From the NCBI GenBank assembly GCA_943369485.1, contig CALRNH020000005.1:62001-126000 (forward strand): a stretch of DNA of 64,000 nt, in the 5' to 3' direction. This DNA comes from ATX-6F1 sp943369485. Lineage in GTDB: Bacteria > Cyanobacteriota > Cyanobacteriia > PCC-6307 > Cyanobiaceae. Under the pieces are notes generated by a model. It was not told the origin of the DNA. It did no database searches and was given only the letters and a program-made list of their open reading frames with translations. The position numbers were made by a program, and so were the translations under genes. This document shows positions 1-9,050 of this stretch, piece by piece; position 1 is the stretch's first letter; every line of letters begins with the position of its first letter.

Positions 1-1268
1 CCGGTGAAGGCGCGCTGGAGGATGCGCCACTGGATCGGATCGGTGTCCTGGAACTCATCCACCAGGACCACCCGATAGCGGCGCCCCAGCGCCTCCAGCA
101 GCTCGGCGTGATCGGTGCCGGCCGGGCCGGGGTCAAGCCCCTCCAGCAACTGGGCATAGCCCAGGCGGCCACTGCTCTGGCGCCGGCGGGCCAGCTCTGA
201 GCGGCCCCAATGGGCGGCGTGGAGCAGCAGCGCTTCGGCCGGCCCCTCGACCAGATCGGCGACCGCCAGCAGCAAGGGACGCTCGGGCAGGGAGGGATCG
301 GTTTCGCCCGCCCTGCGGGCCGCGGCGCTGAAGGGACCTGGGTGGAAGTACTCGCGCAGCGTTTTCTGCTCGAGCAGAGCGGCATAGGAACCATGCTGCG
401 GCTGGGCCTCCAGCCACACGGTGATCAAGCCGATCCAATTCTTGGTGGGCTTGGGGGCATAGGGCTTCGGATCGGCACCTTCCGCCCTCCATTGGGCCGC
501 AGTCGATTTGAGGGCCTCGTAGAGAGCTTCTCCTCGCTCCTCCCACAGCTTTTGAAAGCGGCTCCAGCGCTCTTCCCACAGGGCCACCAGTTGGGGGGCG
601 AGGGGCTCGCTGCAATCGAGTCCCTGGGGCAGTGGATCCAGCTCAAGGGCCGTATCACTCTCCAGCTGGGCCAGCAGATCCTCCAGCGCCTTGGGAGTCA
701 CCCCAAGGGACTGGGCCCCCGCAAGCAGCTCCACGGGCAGGGCCACCACCTGGGCCTGCCAGTAGTCATGGGCCACCTGGCGCACGAGAGTGCGCGCCTC
801 GGGATCGATTTCCAGATCGGGAGCCAGGGCGGCCTCGAGGGCCTGACGGCGCAGGCTGCGCTGGCCGAAGCCATGCAGGGTGGTGATGTCGGCGCGATCG
901 AGTTCATCGAGGGCCAGCAGCAGCCGGCCCATCAGCTGGCGTCGGGCGCCCGCCTCCGCCGGTTGACGCGCGCACCAGCGCTCCAGCACCGGATCGGGGA
1001 AGGTCCGCACCGTCTGTTCGGCCTGCTCCAGAGCCGTGAGGGCCTGCTGCAGCCTCCGGCCGATGCGGTCGCGCAGTTCGGCGGCAGCGGCGTTGGTGAA
1101 CGTGACCACCAGCAGCTCAGCCAAGGGCAGGCCGCGCTCCAGCACCAACCGCAGCACCAGGTGCGCCAGGGTGAAGGTCTTGCCGGTGCCGGCGCTGGCC
1201 TCCAGGAGCCGCACTCCGGGATCAAGGCTGAAAGCGTCGGCATCAAAGACGCGCGCCGGGGCGCTCAT
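1..1268 (-). CDS. recB: RecB, exodeoxyribonuclease V beta subunit (partial, 3' end outside the window)
   Basis: Helicase-nuclease subunit of RecBCD, which processes double-strand DNA ends for recombination. Only about 422 N-terminal residues are inside the window. Near the start is the Walker A motif ASAGTGKTFT, followed by VTFTNAAAAELRDRI (UvrD-like motif Ia), and close to the window edge VDEFQDTDPIQW (Walker B/motif II). The ATG at 1268 overlaps the recC stop by four bases (ATGA), so recC and recB are co-transcribed in that order. The nuclease domain cannot be checked because it lies beyond base 1. Confidence 0.93.
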   Translation of the reverse strand, partial: MSAPARVFDADAFSLDPGVRLLEASAGTGKTFTLAHLVLRLVLERGLPLAELLVVTFTNAAAAELRDRIGRRLQQALTALEQAEQTVRTFPDPVLERWCARQPAEAGARRQLMGRLLLALDELDRADITTLHGFGQRSLRRQALEAALAPDLEIDPEARTLVRQVAHDYWQAQVVALPVELLAGAQSLGVTPKALEDLLAQLESDTALELDPLPQGLDCSEPLAPQLVALWEERWSRFQKLWEERGEALYEALKSTAAQWRAEGADPKPYAPKPTKNWIGLITVWLEAQPQHGSYAALLEQKTLREYFHPGPFSAAARRAGETDPSLPERPLLLAVADLVEGPAEALLLHAAHWGRSELARRRQSSGRLGYAQLLEGLDPGPAGTDHAELLEALGRRYRVVLVDEFQDTDPIQWRILQRAFT

Positions 1269-4200
1269 CGCCCCTTCTCCTTGCGCCGGTCCAGCACGGG
1301 GCCATACAGCGCCTCCGCCGCCGCCGAAAAGGACTCGCCAAGCAGCGCCTCGATCGGGGTGTCGGCGCCGAAACAGGTCGCCAGCTCGGGGTTTTCCCGT
1401 TCCCCGGGAAACTGGCTGTCCCCCTGCCAAGCGGCGGCCGCCTTGGCCGGGCCGCTGCCCGCCGCCTTGCGCTCGGCCTCCACGAACGCCCAGCCGGTCC
1501 TGGGGGGCACGGGCCAGCAGGCCCCGCCGAGCTGCTTGCGCAGGGCGAGGAGCGCCTCCAGGTCCAGACGGGCCTGATCGGCCCCAGGGACGTCCAGCCG
1601 CAGCCCGATGGCGAACTGGTTCTTCGTGCTGCGGGCGACCACGACGCCCCCCGCAGGGGCCTCCCCGGCGGCGGCGGCCAGCAGCAACCGCAGCCAGAGG
1701 TCGAGGCGCTGGGCCACCCCCTCCTTGGCCGTATGGGTGAGCACCACCAAAGGTCCGCGCCAATCGAGTTCAAGGCTGAGACCTTGCCAGCTACTGGTGG
1801 CGCTGTGGGGTGTCCCCAGCCCCTCCAGGACTCCCGCAAGGGTGCGCCAGCGACCCTCCATCACGGCAGCCTCCAGTTCCCCCCCCGATCCGGCGGGGAA
1901 CAGGCCCCGGCCCCGGTCCAACTCGAGCCAATCCGGGACGTCATCCGGAGGGACACCAGCGCGACGGTCTGCGCTCCTGTGATCGTGCCGCTGACCCCGC
2001 AGCAGCGCCGAGCGCTGGAGCTCATCGAGGGCCAGATCCTCCAGGTCATCCACCGGCTCGTGCCACTCTCCGGGATTGATCCCGAGCTGGTGCAACCAGT
2101 GCTTCTGGGGAGCCATCAGCCAGTCGCGCAGGTCATTGGCTGGATCACTGGCCTGGAAGGGGACCGCGGCGGGATCGCCTGATAAACCGGGGAAAGGTTC
2201 ACGCAGGGCCAGGGGCTGGGTCCGGCGAGCCTCCCCCTGCTCCATCAAGCGCAGGGCCGCCAGCAGGCGACGGTCGCAACTCGGGGCGGGCGCGGGCGGC
2301 TGGGCCAGGAAGTTGGCGCGATCGAGGGGGTTGGCCGGGTGCACCGTGATCAGCGCCGAGGCCCCGCCCTCCAGGCGCTGGTTCAGCGTCTCGAGCAGCT
2401 GACGCACCGGTGTCGCCGGCATCAGCTCCTCGCCGCTGCGCTCATCGCGGTTGCTCCAGCTGATCAGCAGGTGGCGGCGCGCCGAGAGCAGGGCCTCGAT
2501 CAGCACGTAGCGGTCCTGGTCGGCCGGGCCGGGGTCACCAAGCCGCCGCTGGCACTCCAGCAGGTGGAAGCCGGGGCGTTCCCGCTGGCGGGGGAAGAGA
2601 CCTGCGTCGAGGCCCATCAACACGATCACCTTGTGGGGGATGGCCCGCATCGGCTCCAGGGCGCTGATCGTCAACGCTCCGCTGCGGTGGCCGAAACGGC
2701 CGCTGTCGACCGAGAGCCGCTCCTCCAGCACCGCCGCCACCACAGGCGCCCCCAACTCCAGGCCTGTCTCAGCGGCGCTGCGCACCCAGTCGTCGTTGGC
2801 GGCCAGGATCGCCTGGCGCTCCCAGCCCCGCTCGCCGCCCTCGCCGAACAGATCGTCGAGCATCTCCACCAGCAGGGTGCCCCAGCGCTGTGGGGTGCGG
2901 GGCCGGCGCAGTCGCAGCAGCCAGTGGCGCAGGCTGAGCAACAGCTGCAGACCGCCGCCCTGGGACTCCAGGCTGCCGGCCACCGCGAATGGGGCCGCAT
3001 CCCCCAGGGCCAGGCCCTGCTGATCGGGCAGCACCAGGCCCAGCAGCAGGCGATCGATCGCCCAGCTGAGGCTGTGCTCACGCCCACCGCCGCGCTCCTG
3101 GCCGTCGATCCCCCAGCGGAATCCGCTGGCCTGGAGCCGCGCCGTGAGCCGCGGACCGTCGTCAGCGGCGAGCCCGAAACGCTCCAGCAACGCCCCGTTG
3201 CCGAGCAGCACCTCCAGGGCTGTGGCCGTGAGCCGCTCTCCCCCAAGCCGCAGCAGGCCCAGCAGGGCCGTGGCCAGCCCGGCCTGGCTCTGCTGGCTGC
3301 GGTCGGTGAGGCGCCAGGGCAACGCCACACCCGTGGCGGCAGCGTCGTTGAACACCGAGGCCACCAGGGGCGCGAAGGTCTCCACCTGGGGGGTCATCAC
3401 CAGGATGTCCCGCGGTTCGATCGTGGGATCGGCCGCCATCAGCTGCAGCAGCCGGTCGCGCAGGATCTGCACCTGGCGCAGATGGCCCGGGCAGGGGTGG
3501 AACTCCAGGGAGCTGTCGCCCGCCACCAGCGCCAGAGGGGGCTGAGCCCCATCGGGGTGCCTCGGCGGCTCAGGGGACTCACAGCCCTCGGCCGGACCCA
3601 CCAGGTCCTGCTGGAGCTGCTCCAGCACGGTGGGCTCCCGCCCCTGCTCGGCGCTGACGGTGGCGGGCAGGAAGAACAGATCCCGGCCTTCCCACTGCCC
3701 CAGCTGCGCCTCACCGGTGCCCTCCAGCAGCTGCTGAAACTCGGCCCCCAGGCGGCCGAACAGCCCCTCCAGCCGTGGTGCCTCCAGCACCCAGTCGCCC
3801 GTGAACGGCGTGCGCCAGCCCTCCGCCTCCTGCAGCTGCTGTCGGCGGGTGCGGCAGCGGCGCCAGAGGTCGCGGCAAGGGGTGAGCAGGTAGAGCTCCA
3901 CATCGACCGTGCCCGAGAGGGCCTGCAGCAGCTGCACCTGGACCGGCGCCAGGCTGCTGAGGCCGAACAAGCGCAGTGGTTGGTCGCTGGCCAGGGGCCC
4001 GTGGGTGCCCAGGCGCAGGTGCTCGATCGCCCGCCCCACCCGCAGGCCAAAGGGCTCCACGCCAAGCCGGTCCCGGAGGCGCCGCAGAAGCAGGGGCTGC
4101 CAGCGCTGCTGAGCAAGCAGTGCCCCCCCCCTTCCGTCGCCATCGCCACCCCGCCACCAGTGGGCCAGCAGCTCCGGGCGATAGAGGGCGTAGTCATCGA

Positions 4201-4705
4201 AGGCATCGGCGATGGCCCGGCCCAGCTGCCACAGAGGCAAGCCCAGTGAGCGGCCAGCCGATGGGCTTTCACCAGATCGCTCCCCCCGCCGCCGCTCCAG
4301 CCAACGGCGCAGCAAGGCGGCCTCGGGCTCCCGCACCAGGTCGTCCAACAGCTCCAGCACAGGCCAGACCAACTCCGTGGCCCTCCAGGGGTCAGCGGCC
4401 GTCGGGCTGGTGGGGGAGCAGGCGCCCTCCCCAAGCAGCTCATCCACCAGCTGGCGCAGGCGGCTGCCGGGAAACGGAAAGCGCAGATGGGCGGCGATGC
4501 CGTCGGCGTAGCCCTCGTCGCCGGAGAGGCTTTGGCTCGTGCTGCCCAGATGCAGGGCCAGTTGCTCCGCGAGCCAGCGGCTGGTGGGCCAGGTGTTCAC
4601 CACCACCTGGGCCTGCTCAAACGGGCCGGGGGGACTGAACTGCAGGCGGGCGGCCAGCAACTGGGCGAGGAACTCCACCCGGTTGCTGCGATAGACGATC
4701 AGCAA
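1265..4705 (-). CDS. recC: RecC, exodeoxyribonuclease V gamma subunit
   Basis: Chi-recognition and scaffold subunit of RecBCD. The 1146 residues are close to the size of E. coli RecC (about 1120). The start MLIVYRSNRVEFLAQLL is the usual opening of RecC proteins. Internal family-like stretches include DILVMTPQVETFAPLV and VIVLMGLDAGLFPRQ, the latter typical of the inactivated helicase fold. The gene overlaps the upstream phosphatase gene by 7 bases and recB by 4, so all three probably form one operon. No alpha subunit (recD) is seen in the window. Confidence 0.94.
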   Translation of the reverse strand: MLIVYRSNRVEFLAQLLAARLQFSPPGPFEQAQVVVNTWPTSRWLAEQLALHLGSTSQSLSGDEGYADGIAAHLRFPFPGSRLRQLVDELLGEGACSPTSPTAADPWRATELVWPVLELLDDLVREPEAALLRRWLERRRGERSGESPSAGRSLGLPLWQLGRAIADAFDDYALYRPELLAHWWRGGDGDGRGGALLAQQRWQPLLLRRLRDRLGVEPFGLRVGRAIEHLRLGTHGPLASDQPLRLFGLSSLAPVQVQLLQALSGTVDVELYLLTPCRDLWRRCRTRRQQLQEAEGWRTPFTGDWVLEAPRLEGLFGRLGAEFQQLLEGTGEAQLGQWEGRDLFFLPATVSAEQGREPTVLEQLQQDLVGPAEGCESPEPPRHPDGAQPPLALVAGDSSLEFHPCPGHLRQVQILRDRLLQLMAADPTIEPRDILVMTPQVETFAPLVASVFNDAAATGVALPWRLTDRSQQSQAGLATALLGLLRLGGERLTATALEVLLGNGALLERFGLAADDGPRLTARLQASGFRWGIDGQERGGGREHSLSWAIDRLLLGLVLPDQQGLALGDAAPFAVAGSLESQGGGLQLLLSLRHWLLRLRRPRTPQRWGTLLVEMLDDLFGEGGERGWERQAILAANDDWVRSAAETGLELGAPVVAAVLEERLSVDSGRFGHRSGALTISALEPMRAIPHKVIVLMGLDAGLFPRQRERPGFHLLECQRRLGDPGPADQDRYVLIEALLSARRHLLISWSNRDERSGEELMPATPVRQLLETLNQRLEGGASALITVHPANPLDRANFLAQPPAPAPSCDRRLLAALRLMEQGEARRTQPLALREPFPGLSGDPAAVPFQASDPANDLRDWLMAPQKHWLHQLGINPGEWHEPVDDLEDLALDELQRSALLRGQRHDHRSADRRAGVPPDDVPDWLELDRGRGLFPAGSGGELEAAVMEGRWRTLAGVLEGLGTPHSATSSWQGLSLELDWRGPLVVLTHTAKEGVAQRLDLWLRLLLAAAAGEAPAGGVVVARSTKNQFAIGLRLDVPGADQARLDLEALLALRKQLGGACWPVPPRTGWAFVEAERKAAGSGPAKAAAAWQGDSQFPGERENPELATCFGADTPIEALLGESFSAAAEALYGPVLDRRKEKGR

Positions 4706-5367
4706 GGGCTGCCGAGCAGGGCCTCGCTGGGCTCCAGCCAGCGGGAGCCTGGTCCGCGCCGGCCGTGAACCTGACGCTGGGCACCGGTTTCCGGGCAGTA
4801 GGCGGTGAGCGTGCCGCCGTAGCAGGCACCGGTGTCGATGGTGATGATGTTGTTGGGACGGCGGTGCACCCGGGAGCTGGGGGTGTGGCCCACGATCACC
4901 TCGCCGAAGCGCCCGTCGTAGTTTTCCCAGAAGGGCTCGCGCACGGACAGATCAGGCTCCCAGGTGTGGGGATCGAAGCCCGCGTGGGTGGCGACCCAGC
5001 CGCGGCCCCAGTAGGCCAGCGGCAACTGCTCGAGGCGCTCCAGCCACTGGCGGCAGAGCCCATCCCCCAGGTGACGGTAGGTGTCACAGCCGGCCAGATC
5101 CCTCTGGGCTTTCCAGTTGCCCAGGCGCAGGGCCCGGGCCAGCTTGAACTCATGGTTTCCCATCAGCCACACCCCCCGGCCGGAGCTCACCAGCGACCAG
5201 GCCAGCTCCATCGAGCGCTCGATCTCGGGACCGCGGTTGATCACGTCACCGCAGAGGATCAGCCGGTCGGTGGCGGGCAGAAGCCCCAGCAGATCGCAGA
5301 GGGACTCCGCGCATCCGTGGACGTCGCCGATCACCCAGTGGCGAAGCGGATGGGGCCGGAGCGTCAT
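4699..5367 (-). CDS. PPP-family metallophosphoesterase (ApaH/serine-threonine phosphatase-like)
   Basis: A 222-residue cytosolic phosphoesterase. The two-metal motifs are in canonical order: GDVHGC near residue 15, GDVINRGP near 40, GNHEFKLAR near 70, then a conserved histidine in ATHAGFDP and VGHTPSS near 170. These fit the PPP fold shared by ApaH and bacterial PrpA/PrpB phosphatases. The substrate cannot be told from sequence; diadenosine tetraphosphate or phosphoprotein are the usual options. The chosen ATG at 5367 directly precedes the first metal motif; the longer reading frame upstream has no family similarity. It is the first gene of the recCB operon. Confidence 0.85.
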   Translation of the reverse strand: MTLRPHPLRHWVIGDVHGCAESLCDLLGLLPATDRLILCGDVINRGPEIERSMELAWSLVSSGRGVWLMGNHEFKLARALRLGNWKAQRDLAGCDTYRHLGDGLCRQWLERLEQLPLAYWGRGWVATHAGFDPHTWEPDLSVREPFWENYDGRFGEVIVGHTPSSRVHRRPNNIITIDTGACYGGTLTAYCPETGAQRQVHGRRGPGSRWLEPSEALLGSPC

Positions 5368-5493
5368 GCAGGGCACAGTCTGGTTTGAGTCTGACCTGAC
5401 GGGGGTGAATCTGTCAGCCCCCCCATCAATGAACGCCAACACCGATTGGTGGTGTCCCCGGTTACCTTGCGGACTGCTGATGCCGTCCGGCCC

Positions 5494-5856
5494 ATGGACC
5501 CTCGGTCGCTGCCGGTTGCCCGCCGGGTGCAACTTCTGGTCAAGGCGCTGAACGGCGCCGAGCGCACCAACGAGGCCCTGGCCCGCTGCGGCGACGGTGA
5601 CGCCATGGTGGCCGTGCTGGTGGATGCCTCCAACAAGCTGGGGCTGGGACTCAGCCGCGAGGACCTGCTGGCGACGCCGCCGATCCGCGACTGGATCTGG
5701 TGGAAGAACAAACAGGCCCTGATCACCATTGGTGACAACGTGCCGCGCTACCAGCAAGATGGCCGCCAACAGCGCCAGCAAGACCCCCAGCGCCCGGAAT
5801 CCAGCGATCCAGATGCGGCTGAGCAGCAGCGCAAACGCTTCTTCGGGCTGTTCTGA
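5494..5856 (+). CDS. Small Nif11-like domain protein
   Basis: About 120 residues. The segment GDAMVAVLVDASNKLGLGLSREDLL resembles the Nif11/nitrile-hydratase-leader type helix pair (...A...G...S.EDL), in which small acidic helical domains end in a G-x-x-hydrophobic-x-x-x-L turn. It is followed by an aromatic stretch DWIWWKNKQALITIGD and a glutamine- and arginine-rich tail ending RKRFFGLF. No cysteine-rich core or double-glycine cleavage site is present, so it is probably not a RiPP precursor. Start 5494 (MDPRSLPVARR) is preferred over the in-frame GTG at 5446. It is divergent from the phosphatase gene. Function unknown. Confidence 0.6.
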   Translation: MDPRSLPVARRVQLLVKALNGAERTNEALARCGDGDAMVAVLVDASNKLGLGLSREDLLATPPIRDWIWWKNKQALITIGDNVPRYQQDGRQQRQQDPQRPESSDPDAAEQQRKRFFGLF

Positions 5857-5896
5857 GGCCTGAACCCGGCACGCGGATGCGTGGCCCTGTGAGCCC

Positions 5897-6226
5897 TCAG
5901 CCCAGACTGGCCAGAGCCTCGTCCAAGGAGGCGGCGGCGAAATGACCCTTGAGCACGAACTCAAGGCGCAGCTTCAGGAATTCAATGAACTTGGCATCGG
6001 TAGAGACCACGGCAGCGGCCGGACGGGGCACGGCCCTGGCGGTCTCCCCCAGGGCCGGGCTCTCCAGGAACGCCGGCCGCTTCACCAGCCAGAAGTCGAT
6101 CGCCTTGCCCTGCTCGCCGTAATAGCGCTGCCGCTCCCTTAGCACTTCCGCCAGCGGTTCCTCCACGGTCAGGAAGGCCTCACTGGCCGCCACGAAGTGA
6201 AAGACGGGGGCGGAGGACTCGCTCAT
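5897..6226 (-). CDS. ycf54: Ycf54, Mg-protoporphyrin IX monomethyl ester cyclase subunit
   Basis: A 109-residue protein of the DUF2488/Ycf54 family, an accessory subunit of the oxygen-dependent cyclase that forms ring E of chlorophyll. The run FHFVAASEAFLTVEEPL, followed by the basic stretch VLRERQRYYGEQGK and FWLVKRPAFLE, is the family signature. The C-terminal part KFIEFLKLRLEFVLKGHF is also typical. Its ATG overlaps the pdxJ stop by four bases, so it is translated from the pdxJ message. It supports an oxygenic phototroph as host. Confidence 0.9.
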   Translation of the reverse strand: MSESSAPVFHFVAASEAFLTVEEPLAEVLRERQRYYGEQGKAIDFWLVKRPAFLESPALGETARAVPRPAAAVVSTDAKFIEFLKLRLEFVLKGHFAAASLDEALASLG

Positions 6227-6972
6227 GGAAAGGGGGCGTCGAACAGGGGTTCCCGGCGGGGATTCTGAACCAGAGCCCGCATCTGCCGTACCGCCATCTC
6301 CAGACCCACCGCCAGGGCCCGGGCCACGATCGTGTGTCCGATGTTGAGCTCCTCGATCCCCTCGATCGCCGCCACCGGCTCCACGTTCTGATACGTGAGC
6401 CCATGGCCGGCGTTGACCCGCAGCCCGAGCTGGCGGGCGCGGACGGTGCCCTCGATCAGGCGCGCCAGCTCCCTGGGCTGCTCCGCCCAGGCGGCCTCGG
6501 CGTAGGTGCCGGTGTGCAACTCCACCCAGCGGGCGCCACTGCGCTGGCTCGCCCACAGCTGATCGGCCTCGGGGTCCACGAACAGGCTCACGGGGATGCC
6601 ACCCGCCTGCAGGCGCTCCACCAAGGCAGAGAGGCTCCCCTCCTGGCCGGCGACGTCAAGACCTCCCTCGGTGGTGATCTCCTGGCGCTTCTCCGGCACC
6701 AGGGTGACCATGTCGGGGCGCACCCGCAGGGCGATCGCCTCCATTTCGGCGGTGGCGGCCATCTCCAGGTTGAGGCGGCTGCGCAGGGTGGCGCGCAATA
6801 ACTCCACATCGCGCAGCTGGATGTGACGCCGGTCTTCGCGCAGGTGCACCGTGATGCCATCAGCGCCCCCGAGCTCGGCCAGCAGCGCCAGGGTCACGGG
6901 GTCGGGCTCAGCGGCGCGGCGGGCCTGGCGCACACCGGCGATGTGATCGATGTTCACCCCCAGGCTGGCCAT
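6223..6972 (-). CDS. pdxJ: PdxJ, pyridoxine 5'-phosphate synthase
   Basis: A 249-residue TIM-barrel enzyme that condenses 1-deoxyxylulose 5-phosphate with 3-amino-2-oxopropyl phosphate to give pyridoxine 5'-phosphate (DXP-dependent vitamin B6 route). Family motifs: N-terminal LGVNIDHIAGVRQARR, then DGITVHLREDRRHI, LVPEKRQEITTEGGLD, VELHTGTYA and NAGHGLTYQNV. Length matches other PdxJ proteins (about 240). It is first in a two-gene operon with ycf54. A pdxH gene for the next step also lies in this window at 61361. Confidence 0.96.
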   Translation of the reverse strand: MASLGVNIDHIAGVRQARRAAEPDPVTLALLAELGGADGITVHLREDRRHIQLRDVELLRATLRSRLNLEMAATAEMEAIALRVRPDMVTLVPEKRQEITTEGGLDVAGQEGSLSALVERLQAGGIPVSLFVDPEADQLWASQRSGARWVELHTGTYAEAAWAEQPRELARLIEGTVRARQLGLRVNAGHGLTYQNVEPVAAIEGIEELNIGHTIVARALAVGLEMAVRQMRALVQNPRREPLFDAPFP

Positions 6973-7124
6973 GGCCGCTGCCGCACAAGAGCGACGATCC
7001 TATGGAGCTCAGGGGCGCTGCCCAGAGGCAGCCCAGAGCGAAGCGGACGCCACCGCAACTGCCCGCACAGGGCCCAAGTCGGCCATGAACGGCCCCTAAC
7101 TTGAGCTCCGATCGAATCCCTCCG

Positions 7125-7829
7125 GTGACGGCGCAGACGGCACTGATCCAGCGGGAACGCCGGCTCTGCAACGGGGTCAACCCCGTGCTGGCGCCCATCG
7201 CCGTGCTTCTCGCCCAGGACGGCCCCCTGTCGTTCTTCTTCAGCTCGCTGACAGTGCTCGGCCAGGAGCATCTGCCCCAGGGTGGGCCGGTGCTGCTGGC
7301 CCCCACCCACCGGGCCCGCTGGGATGCGCTGCTGCTGAGCAGCTTCGCCGGCCGCCGGGCCTGCGGCCGGGACTGCCGTTTCATGGTCACCCTGACGGAG
7401 ATGCAGGGGGTCCAGGGCTGGTTCCTGGCCCGGTTGGGCTGCTTCCCCGTCGACCAGAGCCGCCCCGGCACCGCCCCCCTGCGCTACGCCGTGGATCTGC
7501 TGGCCCAGGGCCAACAGGTGGTGATGTTTCCAGAGGGGCACATCCGTCGCAGCGACGAACCGATCCGGCTGCACCAGGGACTGTCACGGGTGGCGGTGCT
7601 GGCGCAAAGCCAGGGAGTGGAGGTGCCGGTGGTGCCGGTGGGCCTCGGCTACAGCTCCAGTCCCCCCCGCTGGCGCGGTCAAGGAGCCCTCTGCTTTGGG
7701 CCGGCGCTGCGGGTTCAGGGGGAGGGTCGTACGGCCGTTCGGGACCTGAACGAACGGCTGGCTCTGGGGATGCAATCAGCTGAGGAAGCGGCCCGGACAG
7801 CCGTGGGGCGTCCCATCGGCACCCCCTAA
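7125..7829 (+). CDS. 1-acyl-glycerol-3-phosphate acyltransferase family protein (PlsC-like)
   Basis: About 234 residues. The acyltransferase HX4D motif appears as PTHRARWDALLL, and the glycerophosphate-binding block as MFPEGHIRRSD, with a later VPVVPVGLGYS. This is the PlsC/LPLAT fold that transfers acyl chains to lysophosphatidate or related acceptors at the membrane. The motif is HRARWD rather than the common NHxxxxD, as in many cyanobacterial members, so the acceptor is uncertain. Start codon is unclear: GTG at 7125 is chosen, with TTG at 7101 in frame as an alternative. It is divergent from pdxJ. Confidence 0.82.
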   Translation: MTAQTALIQRERRLCNGVNPVLAPIAVLLAQDGPLSFFFSSLTVLGQEHLPQGGPVLLAPTHRARWDALLLSSFAGRRACGRDCRFMVTLTEMQGVQGWFLARLGCFPVDQSRPGTAPLRYAVDLLAQGQQVVMFPEGHIRRSDEPIRLHQGLSRVAVLAQSQGVEVPVVPVGLGYSSSPPRWRGQGALCFGPALRVQGEGRTAVRDLNERLALGMQSAEEAARTAVGRPIGTP

Positions 7830-7855
7830 AGTTCCGCGATCTTTGACGATCAGCC

Positions 7856-8389
7856 GTGCGCAGGCCTGTTCTGGCCCTCAGCCTTGTCCTGATGGCGGCC
7901 TTGGCACCCCTGGCTTCACCCGTTGCGGTGCGAGCCCAGGGTGAGCCCCCCACAGCGCTGGAGGGCTCGGGCGGCGGTTTGAACCTCACAGCCGTGCGCG
8001 CCCTGCTGGCCAAGGGCGACGCGGCCGCCGCCAGCGGCAACCTCGCCGAGGCCCGCAAGCAGTTCGATCTGGCCCGGGACATCTCCCGCCGTCTGCTCAC
8101 CTCCTACCGCGACATCAGCGGCGCCTTCCGGGGTCTTGATGCCCGTATCCCGCGGGAAATGGACCAGAACGCCCTGGAATCTCTCGAAACCCTCGCCAAG
8201 GCCAACCTGCGCCTGGCGGCAGTGTTCCGTCGCCAGAACCAGCCCGAGGTGGCGGTTCCCCTGCTGGTGGAGGTGGTCAAGATCATGACCCCCTCCCGTG
8301 AGGAAGGCCGCAAGGCCTACCAGAGCCTGATCGAGCTCGGTTTCGCCACCATTCCCTACAACGGCGGCGTGGCGGTTCCCGGCAGCTGA
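7856..8389 (+). CDS. Secreted conserved hypothetical helical protein
   Basis: A 177-residue protein starting with GTG. It has a clear Sec signal peptide (RRPVLALSLVLMAALAPLASPVAVRAQG, cleavage probably after ARA-Q). The mature part is helical and TPR-like: ALLAKGDAAAASGNLAEA, then LAKANLRLAAVFRRQNQPE with periodic alanine and leucine, suggesting one or two helix-turn-helix repeats. It sits 26 bases after the acyltransferase gene and may share its transcript. The family looks cyanobacterial, but I cannot assign a role. Confidence 0.75.
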   Translation: MRRPVLALSLVLMAALAPLASPVAVRAQGEPPTALEGSGGGLNLTAVRALLAKGDAAAASGNLAEARKQFDLARDISRRLLTSYRDISGAFRGLDARIPREMDQNALESLETLAKANLRLAAVFRRQNQPEVAVPLLVEVVKIMTPSREEGRKAYQSLIELGFATIPYNGGVAVPGS

Positions 8390-8436
8390 TCCCAGTCGCC
8401 CCTAGATTCGCCCCGATGTGAGCGGCCCAGCGCCCG

Positions 8437-8670
8437 ATGGTTCAACCGGAACAGGTGAAGGCGGCGATCATCGAATCCCTGCCCGATGCCCAGGTGGAGG
8501 TCGAAGACCTCACCGGTGGCGGTGATCACCTCCAGGTGAAGGTGGTTTCCAGCGCCTTCGATGGACTGTCCAGGGTGCGCCAACACCAGCTTGTCTACGG
8601 CGCCCTGCGCCGGGAATTGGCCAGTGAAGCCATCCACGCCCTTGCCCTGCAAACCTCTCTTCCCACCTGA
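8437..8670 (+). CDS. bolA: BolA family protein
   Basis: A 77-residue BolA/YrbA-like protein. The features are the start VKAAIIESLPDAQVEVEDL, the segment GGGDHLQVKVVSSAFDGLSRVRQHQLVY (KH-like fold with the conserved FxGxxxxxxHxxVY pattern) and the C-terminal HALALQT. BolA proteins bind monothiol glutaredoxins and share a [2Fe-2S] cluster. The next gene, 9 bases downstream, encodes exactly such a glutaredoxin, so the pair probably works in iron-sulfur trafficking or iron sensing. Confidence 0.92.
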   Translation: MVQPEQVKAAIIESLPDAQVEVEDLTGGGDHLQVKVVSSAFDGLSRVRQHQLVYGALRRELASEAIHALALQTSLPT

Positions 8671-8679
8671 ACCCGAACC

Positions 8680-9003
8680 ATGGATCCCGCCGTTCAGCAA
8701 CGCATCGACGCCCTCATTGCCAGCAGCCCCGTGGTGGTGTTCATCAAGGGCACCAAGCTGATGCCCCAGTGCGGCTTCTCCAACAACGTGGTGCAGATCC
8801 TCAATTCCCTGGCGGTGCCGTTCGAAAGCTTCGACGTGCTCTCCGATGGGGAGATCCGTCAGGGGATCAAAGAGTTCTCCGAGTGGCCAACGATTCCGCA
8901 GGTGTACCTGAACGGAGAGTTCCTCGGCGGCTCAGACATCCTGATCGAGCTTTACAACTCGGGCGAACTGCGCGAGAAGCTCGCGGTGGCTCTCGCCTCC
9001 TGA
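8680..9003 (+). CDS. grxD: Grx4-type monothiol glutaredoxin (CGFS)
   Basis: A 107-residue glutaredoxin with the CGFS active site (Cys31), preceded by VVVFIKGTKLMPQ and followed by the glutathione-binding WPTIPQVYLNGEFLGGSDI. CGFS glutaredoxins carry and transfer [2Fe-2S] clusters rather than reducing disulfides. Length is that of single-domain members. It forms an operon with bolA 9 bases upstream, the usual functional partner. Confidence 0.95.
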   Translation: MDPAVQQRIDALIASSPVVVFIKGTKLMPQCGFSNNVVQILNSLAVPFESFDVLSDGEIRQGIKEFSEWPTIPQVYLNGEFLGGSDILIELYNSGELREKLAVALAS

Positions 9004-9050
9004 ACGGGGCTAGGCCACCACTCAGCTTCTCCTGCTCTCAGCTTCCCTGC

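Noticed and set aside
210..1577. 455-codon plus-strand frame opposite recB/recC
   Set aside because: Antisense shadow; the RecB helicase motifs are on the minus strand.
2339..4249. Long open frame (636 codons) on the plus strand opposite recC
   Set aside because: It is the antisense shadow of recC in GC-rich DNA: Gln/Leu/Pro-rich with no domain, while the minus strand encodes a full RecC.
5897..6556. Long N-terminal extension of Ycf54 up to 6556
   Set aside because: The extension overlaps pdxJ in another frame; the family start is MSESSAPVFHF at 6226, with an ATGA overlap.
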